A DNA stretch of 64,000 bases from Lingula anatina. Taxonomy: Eukaryota; Brachiopoda; Lingulata; Lingulida; Lingulidae. Location of the stretch: positions 357,635 through 421,634 of the forward strand of contig NW_019773848.1 in assembly GCF_001039355.2 (NCBI RefSeq), written 5' to 3'. Made by a program: the position numbers and the translations under genes. The notes below the pieces were generated by a model. It was not told where the DNA came from. It made no database searches and worked only from the letters and a program-made list of their open reading frames with translations. Positions within the stretch are counted from its first letter, which is position 1; the number at the start of each line of letters is the position of its first letter. Positions 11,601 through 22,269 of the stretch are shown piece after piece.

Positions 11601-14600
11601 AGTGCTCAGTAAAGTAATTAATGTATCAACACATGAGGCTTACTAAAGTTCAGAATGCTTTAGAAAATAAGAACAAGGCATCTGGCAAGAGCTTGTTCCA
11701 ACTTTTTATCTTTAATTTCAACCAGCATCAAATAGGGTTTATGAAGTTTTAAATGCTTTATAATAACTCAATATTCTTATATAATTCAAACAAACTCAAT
11801 AGTACAAAGTTTGCAAAGAAGAATCTTTTGACAGTTACTGAACATAATCACAAAATAATCAACCAAGGTCTACTCACCACTTTGCTTCCACTATCAGTAG
11901 AACTGGAAGTTGGCAGATCTGGAAATAAAGAGATTTCCTCCTTAGCAACCCTCATTTAACATAATAATTATAGGAAGATACTCTTGAAAGTCTAGCCAAT
12001 AATAACAACAAAGCAAAAGTCCAAGTATTCAGTCAAACTGCACAAGCATTCCCTCCATGAAATCTAAAGCAATAAGTAATTCCAGGAAAGACAGATATGG
12101 GATAATCCAGTTACTGTGGTATTGATTGTTCACTGTAAACTGTCTCAGATAATACCGTCCAAAGGGAACACAGCTCTAACTGAGCATGTCTATTGATAAT
12201 TCACTTAGTATATGTATGTCTGAATAAATGACTAACTTGTTATTGTTGGTCAATAGATCTAGGGATATACTGAAGAAAAGCAGATGAACACTTATTGAAA
12301 AGATATAGATGCTTTTAATATTTATAAAAACAAGTCTGATTTGAACAAATTAACTTGTCTTCTAAGATTCTAATATTATTTTCCTCTTTTAATTCCACAT
12401 CACCCCTTGATCAAAATTATCAGCCTGAAATTTGTTTTGCTGGATAAATTGTAGAATAAAGTCAATTAATCATCTGTATATTTCGAAAATGCACGGGTAA
12501 GCAAGATTATAATGGCATGAAAACAGCTGGTTAATCAAGCTGAACAACATTTATTCTCACCTCCTCCTTGCACTGTAGAATGCAAGGCTGGAAAGTCTTC
12601 TTGCTGGATCTGGAACTCTGGAGTTTGTTCTTGAGGTGGCTTGCTAACCATACCAACTAGAAAACATACAGAAAATGAAAAATAATGATGGGATCTTGCA
12701 TTTTGTGGAAACATAAAGCTTGTTAAAAATGTAACAAAGTGGGAGTGTAAATTCAATATAAGTGAAAATGAATGCATGCAATGACTTATGAAAATCTTTT
12801 TACACTGACTCAAATTGATTTTTTTTTATTTAAAAAAAAACCCAATGCTTTAAATCACATTTAATCATAGAATTTCAAATGCAAGTAATATCATGTGGCA
12901 TTTTTCCACAAGGTCTGAATTTCACAATGTTTTCTTACCATAGGTTCTGTTTGGCGGTTGTATTGTGGGGTTTGGACCAGGAGCCATACCAGACCGGTTG
13001 CCCAGTGTGGGGAATTCAGACAGATCTAGATTTGGTTGTGAATCTGAAGGGAAAACATCCTAATTTCAGGACTATTGATTAACTTTCAAGCATCATGTCT
13101 AGTTGTACGTAAAACCAGACAGGGACGTGGCCTACCCTGGTACCTCTGGGTCTTTAAAAACTAGACTTATCTCAATCATTCCACTATCATCTTTGTACCA
13201 CAGGAACATGGCCTCTTACACGAAGCCCCCAAGGCTTGGTAGGGGATTCTACACTCCCCACCTATCAGTCAGTCATCAGATCTAGTTAACTTCAGCACTT
13301 GCCATATCAATTGACAATCATATCACATAATCTAATGGAAATGACAACATTTTTTTGCTAAAAAGTTGATAGGTCAGCTGGTTAATGCTGTTAACGTTGA
13401 GAACTGCAAATTTAACTTTCTTTTAATTTCATGGTTGAATGCCCTCCTGTCTGGCAAGAGCAGAGTATGTTCTAATCTTATTATTGCACAAATCAATGTC
13501 ACTACATTCAGGCAGAGCCTTCTTAGGAGAATACAATTATTCATAAAATAATCACTACCAACCTCTAATTCCTGGCATCCCAGCAAAGCCACCCGCCAAA
13601 TTTGTCATTACATTATTACCTGAACTGAAAACAAAATCATATACCATAAAATCATTACTATAAGAATAACCTTTAAATGAGGAACACTCACCCAGGACAC
13701 TTGGCATGAACTGTGAAGTTAAAAAGATGAACAATTATTTCTTTTATCTTATCTGACCTAGTCCCATCAAATTCAAAATTGCACACTCCTGATAAAGTGC
13801 ATGCCTTAGGGTTTGTAAAAAATAATGATCAAATTCAGAATAAAATGTAGACCAATTTTCCTTACAGAGCTCCACTTCAAATAAATGTTTGTTTGAACCT
13901 TTTACATATTACCCTATTGTATGTAAAATGAAATACCTACTCATCAAAATATACTAATTTTAATATATACTAATTTTGAATAATATTGTCTAAAGCTAGA
14001 TATCGCTTGAAGAATAGTTTAATGGACAGATATGCAGCAAGATAGTTTTCTCAAGTATTTTGACAATGGACATTAAAGTCCATTAAACAGGTAAAAAATT
14101 ATGACATTACATTTTGTGAAAATTGAAGACGTGTACTTATTTAAATTTTTACCATAGCCATTCTACATACACACAAACACTGCCACAGTCTCTTGGTTTA
14201 TATGTAAAAAAGGAAGGAGGATATAGGAAAACCATCAAATGAACTGGGTATGATTTCCCTCGTTGATCTCCAGTTAATGTCAAGCCAGTGTCTAATTAAG
14301 TAGATCCCACCATGACCCGACACTGTCCTATCCTCTTATAAACAAGGCCTGATAAAAGGTTCAATAAACTGATATCCTGGTCTCAGTTACATTGATGCAA
14401 GGCAGCAACAACAATTAAGTATGAGCATGCATCTTTAGAGACAGCACAGGCTACATTATGGCCTTTTTAATCACAAGAAAAGAAAAAAAAAACATGCAAA
14501 TGCTATTCAGTTGTTCACCATGTTGTGTCTATCAGGTTGAAAACCAATTAACAACCAGCTAACATGACATGTATCACTGAACAGGACAAAATCATAGACA

Positions 14601-17600
14601 CGTAGAAAATACAGATCCCACAGAACAATGAACATATATATATATAATTATGGGTTGCCATGCTGAGTAAAAAAATGTATAAATGTATCCCTATGAAATA
14701 AAAAAGAAAAGGAAACAAAAACATTTTGCCGTTTTATTGTCCATCAAAGGTAAAAATCCAAATGAACAATTTTGATTTTGCTGTGCAATGTGTACATTGC
14801 TGTGACCTTACTATGTCCCTATAAAAATATATGTGCACTTAAAAACAATTCAAATATTCCTGATGCAGAGTAGTGTGACAGTCAATTAATACATGAATAA
14901 GCAGCAACGTATGCAACATAGGGGTGAAGAGTACGACAGCATGTCCAGGTTACCTTGCTGGTACACTTATGGACCTGGTGATTTGGGGAGGTGGAGGATG
15001 GTAACCCTGGTACAAATGTTGCTGTTGTTGCTGCTGTTGATGTTGCATTGTAGATTGAATGATTTGAGATAGATAGTTAGGACTACAAATAAAAAGATGG
15101 AGGGAGTTTAATCATTGGAAAAAAGAAAAAATCAATCCAAGTTCCATCATGTTCACATACAGATAACTACATTTTTGTTTTCAATTTTTAGCAGCATGGT
15201 TATTTCTAAAAAATCAGTACAGTAAATATATATATTGCAACAAAAACCACCCAATGTTAACCAAACCAAACTCAAATTAAAAGCAAAATACTGAAATAAA
15301 TCCATTAGACAACCTTAATTATAGATACTAAATCAAATCCACGACTTAAAATACCAAGCCTTCCATGCCATTATTTCTGAGAGTTGGCTTTACCTTAATA
15401 TGGCTGAGGAAATTGGATTATTCCTTTTCTGTATCGCAGTCAAAGCTTGTGATGCACTTGGTTGACCCACATTTGGGAAGCCACGCTGACTAAAACTGCT
15501 CATTAAATTCCTACAAAAAAATAAATAAAATAAAAAATAAAAAATACTGGCACTCATCAGATATTAATACAACAATATAAACTCAGCACAAGCAAGAATA
15601 TATGCAATAGAAGAACAAATGAGGTTTAATTGTTCTAAATCTCATTCAAATGCTGCCTCTCATTTAAACCTTATCTTTACTGACCTTACTAAGAGTACTT
15701 CACAAATCTCAACACAAATTAAACACAAAGTACTCATGAGGTCATGCCAACCTAAACAGTATATTCAACTTAATAATTTACCGGTTAAAATTTGGTTATA
15801 CAATATACATGGCTAAACAGGTAAAAGTGCAGGTAAAATTAAAAAGTCTGCAAATGTGGTCCCAGATTGCAGAAATGAGAGATATGAGCAACAAGTGGAG
15901 GTTAAATTATTACCTTACAAGAAGGAATTGCATGTAAATAACTTGCAAAACACAGTATTTAGCAGACAGGTTGATTTACATAACATTATCTCACAGCTGC
16001 AGAATAAAATTCTATGCACTCAGAGGTGTGATTATCAGTTAATGTATTTTAACTACCATTTCTAAAGGAGTACCAGACTGGATTTCTAGTATAAACTCTA
16101 CTGTTTAATCAATAGGCATTAAATGAATACATAGCAACTCAAAACAGTAAATGAAAAATAAACATATGAATAAATAAATAAAATTCAAGCTATATATTCT
16201 CTTTTCTTGCCCACCTATTTGGCGAGGCTTGCTGTTGATGTTGCTGCTGAAGCCCTATGGGGAATGATGGTGCTAGACTGGTTGGTGTTAAGTGGCCTGA
16301 ACTGTTCCTCTGAAACTGTGCCACTCCTGGCCCTCCTGTCATGCTGTTCCTCTGCTGCATTGCCATGTTTCCTACTGCAAAAGCCACAATGATAGCCTTT
16401 CCATATTAAAGAGAGTGAGAGAGTAACATACAAACAAGACTTTTGTGGTCAAGTACATTCTTTGAACTTATTAGACGATAGCATAGACCACAATTGAATA
16501 TTTTTGCTTGAACTCCCCCCCCCCCAGCCCAAAGTAGAAGAAAAATTCACAAAAGGTCAATTTAACATGCAAAGAATCTCATGTTCTATAATAAATCATT
16601 TATAACCTAGAACTTTATCCTGAGGAAGTGAAGACTGCTAGTAATTGCAAATAAAGGAAATGAGGGATAAGCTATCTTCTACTAAGTGTTGAGGGCTAAG
16701 AGCAGGCTCCTGTGAATCACTTCCGTCCATCATATCAGTTCTTTATTCTACAGCAATAATCAAATGACTTAAGCCCCATTCCCATAAACATCATTGGTCT
16801 ACGTAAATCGATCCAACTCTGCAGGGGCTCTCGCTGAGTGCAATCAGCTTAACTGAATGACGCCTCTTCTTTGCATTGAGTAGAATAAGGAAAAGCGGCA
16901 ATCATCTGAGTACCTTGGTAACAAAAGCCTCATTCAGTTAATCAGAGTCCCTGCAGAGTTGGATCGATCTATGTAGACCGCTGGTGTCTGGTGGAATGGG
17001 GTCTTGGAATCACTCACTGACATCAATTTTGAAAACTTGAATTTGATAAAATATGGTTGTATTAAAGCCAACTTACACCAAACAATTAATCAAAGTCAAC
17101 ATTAATTCTATGTATGTTGTAATGGTTTTGATTTGCAACTGCCATAACATACATGAGTGACCTTATAAAATACTGCCATAAACTTTATGAAACATTATGA
17201 ACATGAACAGACTTACTTGCTGGTTGGCCACCAAAATAGTTTGTGCCAAATGCAGAAGACAGTTGGGATGGTGAAGGAGAATTCAAGATCTGAAATAATT
17301 GTTCACAAACAGATCGGTTAAATTCAGGTATATTGACTTATTTAATAAAAAAATATTATGTTGACAAAATTTAAACCTCTGCAATTCCAGTAAAACCTGT
17401 GTTTTCACTGAAGCATGTCATATGGGATTTCCAGGGTTTATACTAAAGAAGACTTTACAGAAAGGCGTGTAAATGCTCCATAAGTAATATAAAACAATCT
17501 GCCTCATAAATCCAAATTAATAACAGCAATACTAAGAATTCTAGGATAAATCCCCCACCTCTTTGTCAGGCCTGAAAACAGACTGTGTATTAAAATACAT

Positions 17601-18003
17601 GCTTGGTTCTGCCTCCTCCTCTTCCCCAAAGTAGCCCTATGTGACAAAACAAAAACACCACTTAAAATATGCATCAAAATAACATTAACACTATCATCCA
17701 TGTCTGGAACTGCCGTTAACACTGTTGTTAGATTAACTGAATATGATTAATTTAAAGCTGAATATCAGTTCTATTGCTTCACTGAGTATTAATTCCTGGA
17801 GCAATAGTGAGAAATAATCATCTGAAAGAATGCTAGGATAGAATAATTAGATGAAAATTTTGCAGCCATCAAATAGTAGAGTGTTTGTGAAAATTTACAA
17901 GTGAAAACAAAAATAATTTAACAAATCAATAGCCCAGTTATTTCCATTAAGTAAAAAATACTGCTTCTTAACTTACAGGCTTTTTGTTCTTTGCCTGCTG
18001 CAT
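8456..18003 (-). CDS. CNOT2: CCR4-NOT transcription complex subunit 2 (complete, 16 coding exons)
   Basis: CNOT2 is a scaffold subunit of the CCR4-NOT deadenylase; its C-terminal NOT box pairs with CNOT3 and docks on CNOT1 to drive mRNA poly(A) shortening. Sixteen exons join in phase from the ATG at 18003-18001 to the TAG at 8458-8456, giving 547 residues against 540 in human. The N-terminus (MQQAKNKKPGYFGEE, then FNTQSVFRPDKE) aligns with the human segment around MFGASRKKF. A Gln-rich low-complexity middle follows, then the two NOT1-binding LDLSEFPTL and EDFPAL-type motifs. The C-terminal NOT2/3/5 domain reads GMVTDQFGMVGLLTFIRAAE, LGLNLNSPE, EYLTNIFIRDK, NRYGEDLLFFLFYMNGGD and TYERGTYYFFDAQNWRKV. 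An in-frame TGA lies five codons before the ATG, which supports this start. Confidence 0.97.
9021..9121 (-). CDS. CNOT2: CNOT2 coding exon 15
   Basis: Encodes LAPIKLNRYGEDLLFFLFYM, then NGGDMLQLAAAAEL. It starts in phase 0 and ends with two bases of Leu. The donor is GTAAGT. Confidence 0.96.
9293..9342 (-). CDS. CNOT2: CNOT2 coding exon 14
   Basis: A 50-nt exon encoding FHVPSEYLTNIFIRDK, the conserved HVPSEYLTN segment of the NOT2/3/5 domain. Donor GTAAGC. Confidence 0.96.
9933..9994 (-). CDS. CNOT2: CNOT2 coding exon 13
   Basis: A 62-nt exon encoding NLYSTFQSPWADAPCRPQDI, matching human NLYPKFASPWASSPCRPQDI. Both ends split codons. Confidence 0.96.
10389..10545 (-). CDS. CNOT2: CNOT2 coding exon 12
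   Basis: Encodes TVSNIPGGMVTDQFGMVGLL, then TFIRAAETDPNL and LTTLGLNLNSPE, the start of the NOT2/3/5 domain. Donor GTAAGA. Confidence 0.96.
11132..11276 (-). CDS. CNOT2: CNOT2 coding exon 11
   Basis: Encodes the linker NYGGVRWLQQPATLGG, then RFPGDKNSSSGQPKKGIQ, ending with one base of Gly. The FPGDK and KKGIQ motifs match human CNOT2. Confidence 0.93.
11878..11918 (-). CDS. CNOT2: CNOT2 coding exon 10 (41-nt microexon)
   Basis: A 41-nt Ser/Thr-rich exon (LPTSSSTDSGSKV) between acceptor TTATTTCCAG and donor GTGAGT. It is needed to reconcile the phases of its neighbours. Confidence 0.85.
12561..12656 (-). CDS. CNOT2: CNOT2 coding exon 9
   Basis: Encodes GMVSKPPQEQTPEFQIQQED, then FPALHSTVQGG, aligning with human VGMVTKP and NEDFPALPG. 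Confidence 0.94.
12939..13043 (-). CDS. CNOT2: CNOT2 coding exon 8
   Basis: Encodes SQPNLDLSEFPTLGNRSG, then a Pro-rich end with NRTY, matching human LDLSDFPAL and its APYVGMV junction. Confidence 0.94.
13563..13624 (-). CDS. CNOT2: CNOT2 coding exon 7
   Basis: A 62-nt exon encoding SGNNVMTNLAGGFAGMPGIR. The donor is the weak GTTGGT. The reading frame is set by exact phase agreement with both neighbours. Confidence 0.85.
14954..15082 (-). CDS. CNOT2: CNOT2 coding exon 6 (Gln-rich)
   Basis: Encodes PNYLSQIIQSTMQHQQQQQQ, then HLYQGYHPPPP and ITRSISVPA, a low-complexity Gln/Pro segment. Confidence 0.88.
15394..15510 (-). CDS. CNOT2: CNOT2 coding exon 5
   Basis: Encodes NLMSSFSQRGFPNVGQPS, then TAIQKRNNPISSAIL. 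Acceptor TTTTTTTGTAG, donor GTAAAG. Confidence 0.9.
16215..16374 (-). CDS. CNOT2: CNOT2 coding exon 4
   Basis: Encodes GNMAMQQRNSMTGGPG, then a Ser/Pro/Gln-rich stretch ending LQQQHQQQASPN. Donor GTGGGC. Confidence 0.9.
16773..17002. mobile_element. Foldback MITE in a CNOT2 intron
   Basis: Long imperfect inverted arms: GATCCAACTCTGCAGGG on the left pairs with CCCTGCAGAGTTGGATC on the right. The outer ends are CCCCATTCC and GGAATGGGG. No ORF. It shares CTCTCGCTGA-type internal sequence with the fragment near 45680. Confidence 0.7.
17217..17289 (-). CDS. CNOT2: CNOT2 coding exon 3
   Basis: Encodes ILNSPSPSQLSSAFGTNYFG and GQPA, aligning with human DMLASPSTSGQLSQFGASLYG. Confidence 0.93.
17559..17636 (-). 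CDS. CNOT2: CNOT2 coding exon 2
   Basis: A 26-codon phase 0-0 exon: GYFGEEEEAEPSMYFNTQSV, then FRPDKE, matching the human FVEGVDSDYHDENMYYSQSS region. Confidence 0.93.
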
Positions 18004-18074
18004 GTTTACAAGGTTTCAAATTGCTTTTCTAGGTCCTTTCTGGAATGGAGTTTGATCTTGATTTTAGGTTAAAT
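17977..18074 (-). CDS. CNOT2: CNOT2 exon with start codon
   Basis: Coding part 17977-18003 (MQQAKNKKP). The upstream 71 nt are 5' UTR behind an acceptor ACTTTTCAG, so at least one further non-coding first exon must lie to the right. Donor GTAAGT. Confidence 0.85.
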
Positions 18075-19263
18075 CTGAAAAGTTAACAAAATTGATAAAC
18101 TTACACACATTATAGGTCACAAATATTTAAATTATTGTTATAACAGAAATCATAATAATTTCAATCCAATTCTTGGGTTACAGACAATTTGTTCTATCTT
18201 CAATCACTGTCTGTCATTAATCAATACTACTAGGCACCTGTCCAACACTTCAAGAAAGCCTAGATGCAAGGTGTTCATGACTTAGGCCCCATTCAGAATA
18301 GATGTTCTGAGTACTAACTGATCCGCTGACTTAATATCGCCGACCACATTTCAAAAGAGATGCCGCTGATTTTTAATGGTCTCCCCTGCTCTTTTGAAGT
18401 GTGGTTGGCCATATTTGGTCAGCAGATAAGTTTGTACCCATCTATTCTGAATGGGGCCTTACACTATCTTTATCACACAAATTATCCTGCATTCCTTAAA
18501 TGTCTTAATTAAACCTGTGCAAAATCAGCAATTGTCAAAATCATTAAGTTATTATCATGAAAAAAATAACAAAATCAAAGCTCGTTTGCATATGTTAACC
18601 TCAGTTGCTGTTGAGTTATGTAACAATGACTACAACCCAAACTTAAATAAAAGAAAAAGTGAAGAAAGTGATTTTATAACGCCCCCTCCAAACTTAAGAT
18701 GAAGTATTCGAATAGAAATTTTATCTCCATTATGGTAAAAGCACATGCAACTTGCATGTGAGACTTCCAAGTAACTTTATTTAGAATTGAGCAATAACCT
18801 GTTTCACAAAATAGTTGAAGTTTATTACTTTACCATAACCTGCATGCCATACAATTATTTAAAAACAGCATACAGTTCAATTATAGATCTGTGTCAGCAT
18901 TAAAACAATAGGAAAGAGTAAAAGAGATATGTAAAAAAAATGCTAAAAAATGCATTAATACTTAAAAAATGGACATGGTTTTAAGTGTGAGATAATACAC
19001 TGTCACCCGAGCGATATATGCCATAACACCTCGAGCGTTAGCTAATTCTACGTTTTGGTGACATTTTTTACTACGAGGCGGTTTCGGAATATACGTGTGC
19101 TGGTTTCAGAGCATGGAGCATGCTACATGTAATTACAAGTTCAAAGGGGGAAATATTTGATTTTTACCCTAGGTATGTATGGCAAAGAAGGCCCTATTTA
19201 GATTAACTGAGAATGGATATATCTAGTCCAAACGACATGAACAAATCTTGTCAGTTTAACATA
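18075..19263 (-). other. CNOT2: CNOT2 5' region: intron and possible promoter
   Basis: This should contain the upstream CNOT2 intron. A local CpG-richer patch at about 18998-19100 is one candidate for the promoter or first non-coding exon. The other candidate is the CpG block at 19690-20060. The sequence alone does not decide between them. Confidence 0.4.
18284..18460. mobile_element. Foldback MITE with TTA duplication, Harbinger-like
   Basis: Terminal inverted repeats GGCCCCATTCAGAATAGATG and CATCTATTCTGAATGGGGCC are perfect over 20 bp. TTA flanks both sides, a TWA target duplication typical of PIF/Harbinger elements. Arms extend inward past TACTAACTGATC-type sequence. Non-coding. Confidence 0.78.
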
Positions 19264-19588
19264 CAGTAAAGTCTTGAAAATTTCGTCGCTTAAAAATTAA
19301 TTAATATTTTTAATTGTGTAAATCCGACTAATTTTTCAAAATTACCTCTCCCCGACTCCTGGGTATGACGAAATTTTCAAAAATCCGGCCTTTGTGCTTT
19401 TATCCTTAGCGGCTGTTATCTTTGACCCTCTTATATTGTGGGATATTTATTACTACTTCCTAAGTCATTTTCTGGTGGTAAATAATAATCTATTTATTTG
19501 TGCATCTCTTTTAAGTTATATTTAAAGACAGTCTCAGCGCGTTAAACCCTTAAAATAGCACGAAAATGAATTTTCCTGAAAATCTCAC

Positions 19589-19830
19589 CAATTTCCCCAT
19601 AATGACCAAGGTATATCCTATCCAAAACCGTTCAGAAAATGAAGCTACCTAATACCGTTTTTAAGTTCCATTAAATAATAAAAGACGACTCGTCTTAAAT
19701 ACTCAGCTACCACCTCACAGTACGGCTTCAGAACGCGCAATTTCTCGCTAAGTCTCGCGGTTTACTATGAATGAAGTACTACGGCTGAGACCCGGATGTT
19801 ACTATTTGGCACCAAAACAGCAAACATGGA
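19589..19830. promoter_or_regulatory. CpG-richer candidate divergent promoter
   Basis: This stretch has many CpG dinucleotides (GAACGCGCAA, CTCGCGG, CCCGGATG) in otherwise CpG-poor DNA. It lies just before the plus-strand exon at 19826 and upstream of CNOT2 on the minus strand. A minus-strand donor GTGAGA at 19588 could end a CNOT2 5' UTR exon. Inferred only. Confidence 0.35.
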
Positions 19831-20023
19831 GACGCGCGTCAAGTCTGAAGAGGAGAGCGACAAAAGGGGACGAAAGAAAATAGCCACTCCAGTTCGAAAG
19901 ATACGAAAGAAAATTAGAGACAGACGAAGAAGCACTCAGACTGTGTATGTTGGGAGGGAGGTGGGGCGGTGGAGGACACTTAAAGCTGAGTTAGGAGGCA
20001 ATGGCGAAACTACTCCTCGACAC
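19826..20023 (+). CDS. First coding exon of an unrecognised basic protein
   Basis: I do not recognise this gene. ATG at 19826 opens 66 codons ending in phase 0 at a good donor, GTGAGT. The product begins METRVKSEEESDKRGRKK, has a very basic stretch (VRKIRKKIRDRRR), then TVYVGREVGRWRTLKAELGG. The last part resembles the Y-x-G-x-x-x-x-R-W-x-x-L-K-x-x-L-G motif I associate with poorly characterised invertebrate zinc-finger proteins. An in-frame ATG 30 bases earlier (19796) is an alternative start. The next exon was not found; the assembly gap at 20208 lies in the presumed intron. Confidence 0.45.
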
Positions 20024-20207
20024 GTGAGTATGCGCTTCACAGGTCTCAAGTGTGTCTCATTATCATATTATCCTGTTCACAATAAATGACAATATTTGTG
20101 CTCATACAAAGTTGGTTACGTGTATAAGAGCGTTTTGGGCTTTACGTTTTCTGTTTTTGATCGGTACATGTACCGAAAAGGTGGACAGGCGGCATTTACA
20201 TGTCTGA

Positions 20208-20212
20208 NNNNN
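20208..20212. other. Assembly gap (5 N)
   Basis: Five undetermined bases. Flanking sequences are unique to each side, so the true gap size is unknown. Confidence 1.
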
Positions 20213-20452
20213 TTTAACTTACTGTACCCGAAAATATGTTGAGAATTATCTTCTCGGTAAGAAACATACCTCCTGATAGAGAAGAAGGATCAAGATAAGC
20301 CTAATTGCAACCTTGCATCATAACCTGGATGCGACATATTCAAAAAAAAATTACGCACTTGGCAACGTTTGTTGCATGCAGGGCTTTTCCCAGGATTAAG
20401 TGTCAGGCCTTCTAAAATTACCATCTGTAACTTCCTAAAAATTTACAGGGAG

Positions 20453-21060
20453 TTAAAATAATTGCTCCCGCTGACGATCATCTGCAATTTAAGTTCCTTG
20501 AACTAATATGAAAACTGCATTTTATTATTGCTTACATCGCGAACGATCTCCCGATGATGATATGAAAATTGCCTTTTCGTCTAACTCGGATCGCGAACGA
20601 TCTCCCTCTGACGATCTTACGCGAACAAAGTCCTGACGATATTACGCAAACGATTCTTCGCCGAAGATATGCCGAGAGTGGGGAAGGGGGGGTTAAAGAT
20701 AAAATGAAAAATATATATTATTTATAAAATTCAAAGGGGGAGGGGGGTTAAAATAATGATCTCCTGCTGACGATCTTCCACGAACGAAGTTCCCTTGAAC
20801 TAATATGAAAAGTGCATTTTATTCTCGCTTACATCGCGAACGATCTCCCGCTAAAGATATGAAGATTGCCTTTTCGTCTCTCTCGAATCTCAAACGATCT
20901 CCCGCTGGTGACCTTACGCGAACAGAGTCCGCTACAAATATGAAAATTATCTTCTCGTCTCGTTTGGATCGCTGTTGACGATATTACGCGAACGATTCTC
21001 CGCTGAAGATATGAAAATTGCCATCTCGTCCCATTCGCATTGCGAACGATCTCCATGTTC
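20453..21060. repeat. Higher-order minisatellite, GATCTCCCGCTGA type
   Basis: A degenerate short motif around CGCGAACGATCTCC and GAAGATATGAAAATTGCC recurs many times. It is arranged in two larger copies about 295 bp apart, beginning near 20453 and 20747, each opening with GTTAAAATAAT and CTGACGATC. It is CpG-rich compared with its surroundings. Confidence 0.75.
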
Positions 21061-21612
21061 GAGCCAGGTAATCGTTAAATGGTCCTAAATTGAACATGGC
21101 CATGAATAGAAGTGACAGGTACATTTCCCTTCGAGATAATATCTTGATTTTTTCATTGTGTCTTCCTCATTTAGGACAGCCGCCGATAACAATAACGGCG
21201 TTACAAATGACAGAGCCGCGGCCTGTGTCTTCTATTTGCCGCCTTGAGCCAGGTAATAGTAATAAAACTAAAGACAAAAGGCCGACGTTCCCGCAATTGA
21301 GAACGGGAATTCACATCTAAACCATCTATATTGTGAATGACCGCTCGCAGGGGCGCACTATTGTCCCTATCTCCCATTGAGAGTGTTATCGGCAATGATA
21401 TCCTGATCGTATCATTGTCTTGAATCAACTGACGCATTACCTTTATGTTTGAGCTGGACAACGCGGCCATATTTGGCGACGAACTTTTCAAAAATTATCG
21501 AGTACCTCATTTTCAAGGTCGACGAAGTTTTCAAAGGGAAAAAAATTACGTCTGCGGAAAATCGTCGGCCGACGAAATTTTCAAGAACGACGTAATTTTC
21601 AAGACTTTACCG

Positions 21613-22269
21613 TACTCAGGCTTTTCAGGTGAAATTATTATTTATTATGGTTGGCATAAAAAGATGCACTTAAGCGACTTCGATGTGCTAGGTTTTTTTT
21701 ATCCATTTAGATAATCCAAAAATAAATGTTGTCATGTTATGAGATGATGTCCTCATATCAAAAGTACATAAGGGTGTATTTGCTAATTCAAGCTGACGAA
21801 GTAAAAGTAGCAAAAGCTGTAATATTGATTTTAAATATGTCTCCCTCGCCTATTTAATCATATAACAATTAGAACTAAAATCTGGTGCCAGGGAAATGTC
21901 ACCAGATATAATGCCTTTTCTTAATGGAAAATGATATTAAGGGCTAGTATCGCCTAAACAAAAAAAGAAAATTGAAATGATAACACCAGATTGCAGTTTA
22001 CTAGTTGTCAGCCATGCCATCTATTAGAATAATATCTTATGAAGTTACTGAGTTACATTCAATACTAGGCAATGATATTTTTTGCTCTCCAAAAGTCAGA
22101 AATCCATCTATAGTTGAAAAAGCTCATTGTGAATAACCCATTTTATAAATCCATAACAACTTGCAGTTCACAGACACCGAAGACAGAAGCAAACACCAAT
22201 TTAAAGGACAGACACTCAATACTTGATCAAAATTGTACAAATACTCCAGATTAAATAATAAAAATGATA
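21613..22269. other. Non-coding stretch
   Basis: AT-rich sequence between the TIR-bounded block and the nested repeat. No gene, RNA or repeat recognised. Confidence 0.5.

Larger units (their letters stand above)
12657..14953 (-). other. CNOT2: CNOT2 introns between coding exons 9 and 6
   Basis: Apart from exons at 12939-13043 and 13563-13624 this is AT-rich intron. A 19-nt exon-like segment at 13692-13710 is discussed in the findings. Nothing else is recognised. Confidence 0.6.
19264..21612. mobile_element. Transposon-like element with 25-bp TIRs and TA flanks
   Basis: The left end reads CAGTAAAGTCTTGAAAATT at 19264; the right end reads AATTTTCAAGACTTTACCG, finishing at 21612. The 25-bp repeats agree at 23 positions, and both are bordered by TA. 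Short GACGAAATTTTCAA-type subterminal repeats recur in both orientations near the ends. This layout and the CAGTA-start resemble pogo/Tigger-type elements, but no transposase was found inside. The interior holds a 66-codon exon, an assembly gap and a minisatellite. Confidence 0.5.

Noticed and set aside
21175-21254. Exon-like segment between CATTTAG and GTAATA that could continue the gene starting at 19826
   Set aside because: It is open only in the frame that does not match the phase-0 donor at 20023, and the encoded peptide is unrecognised.
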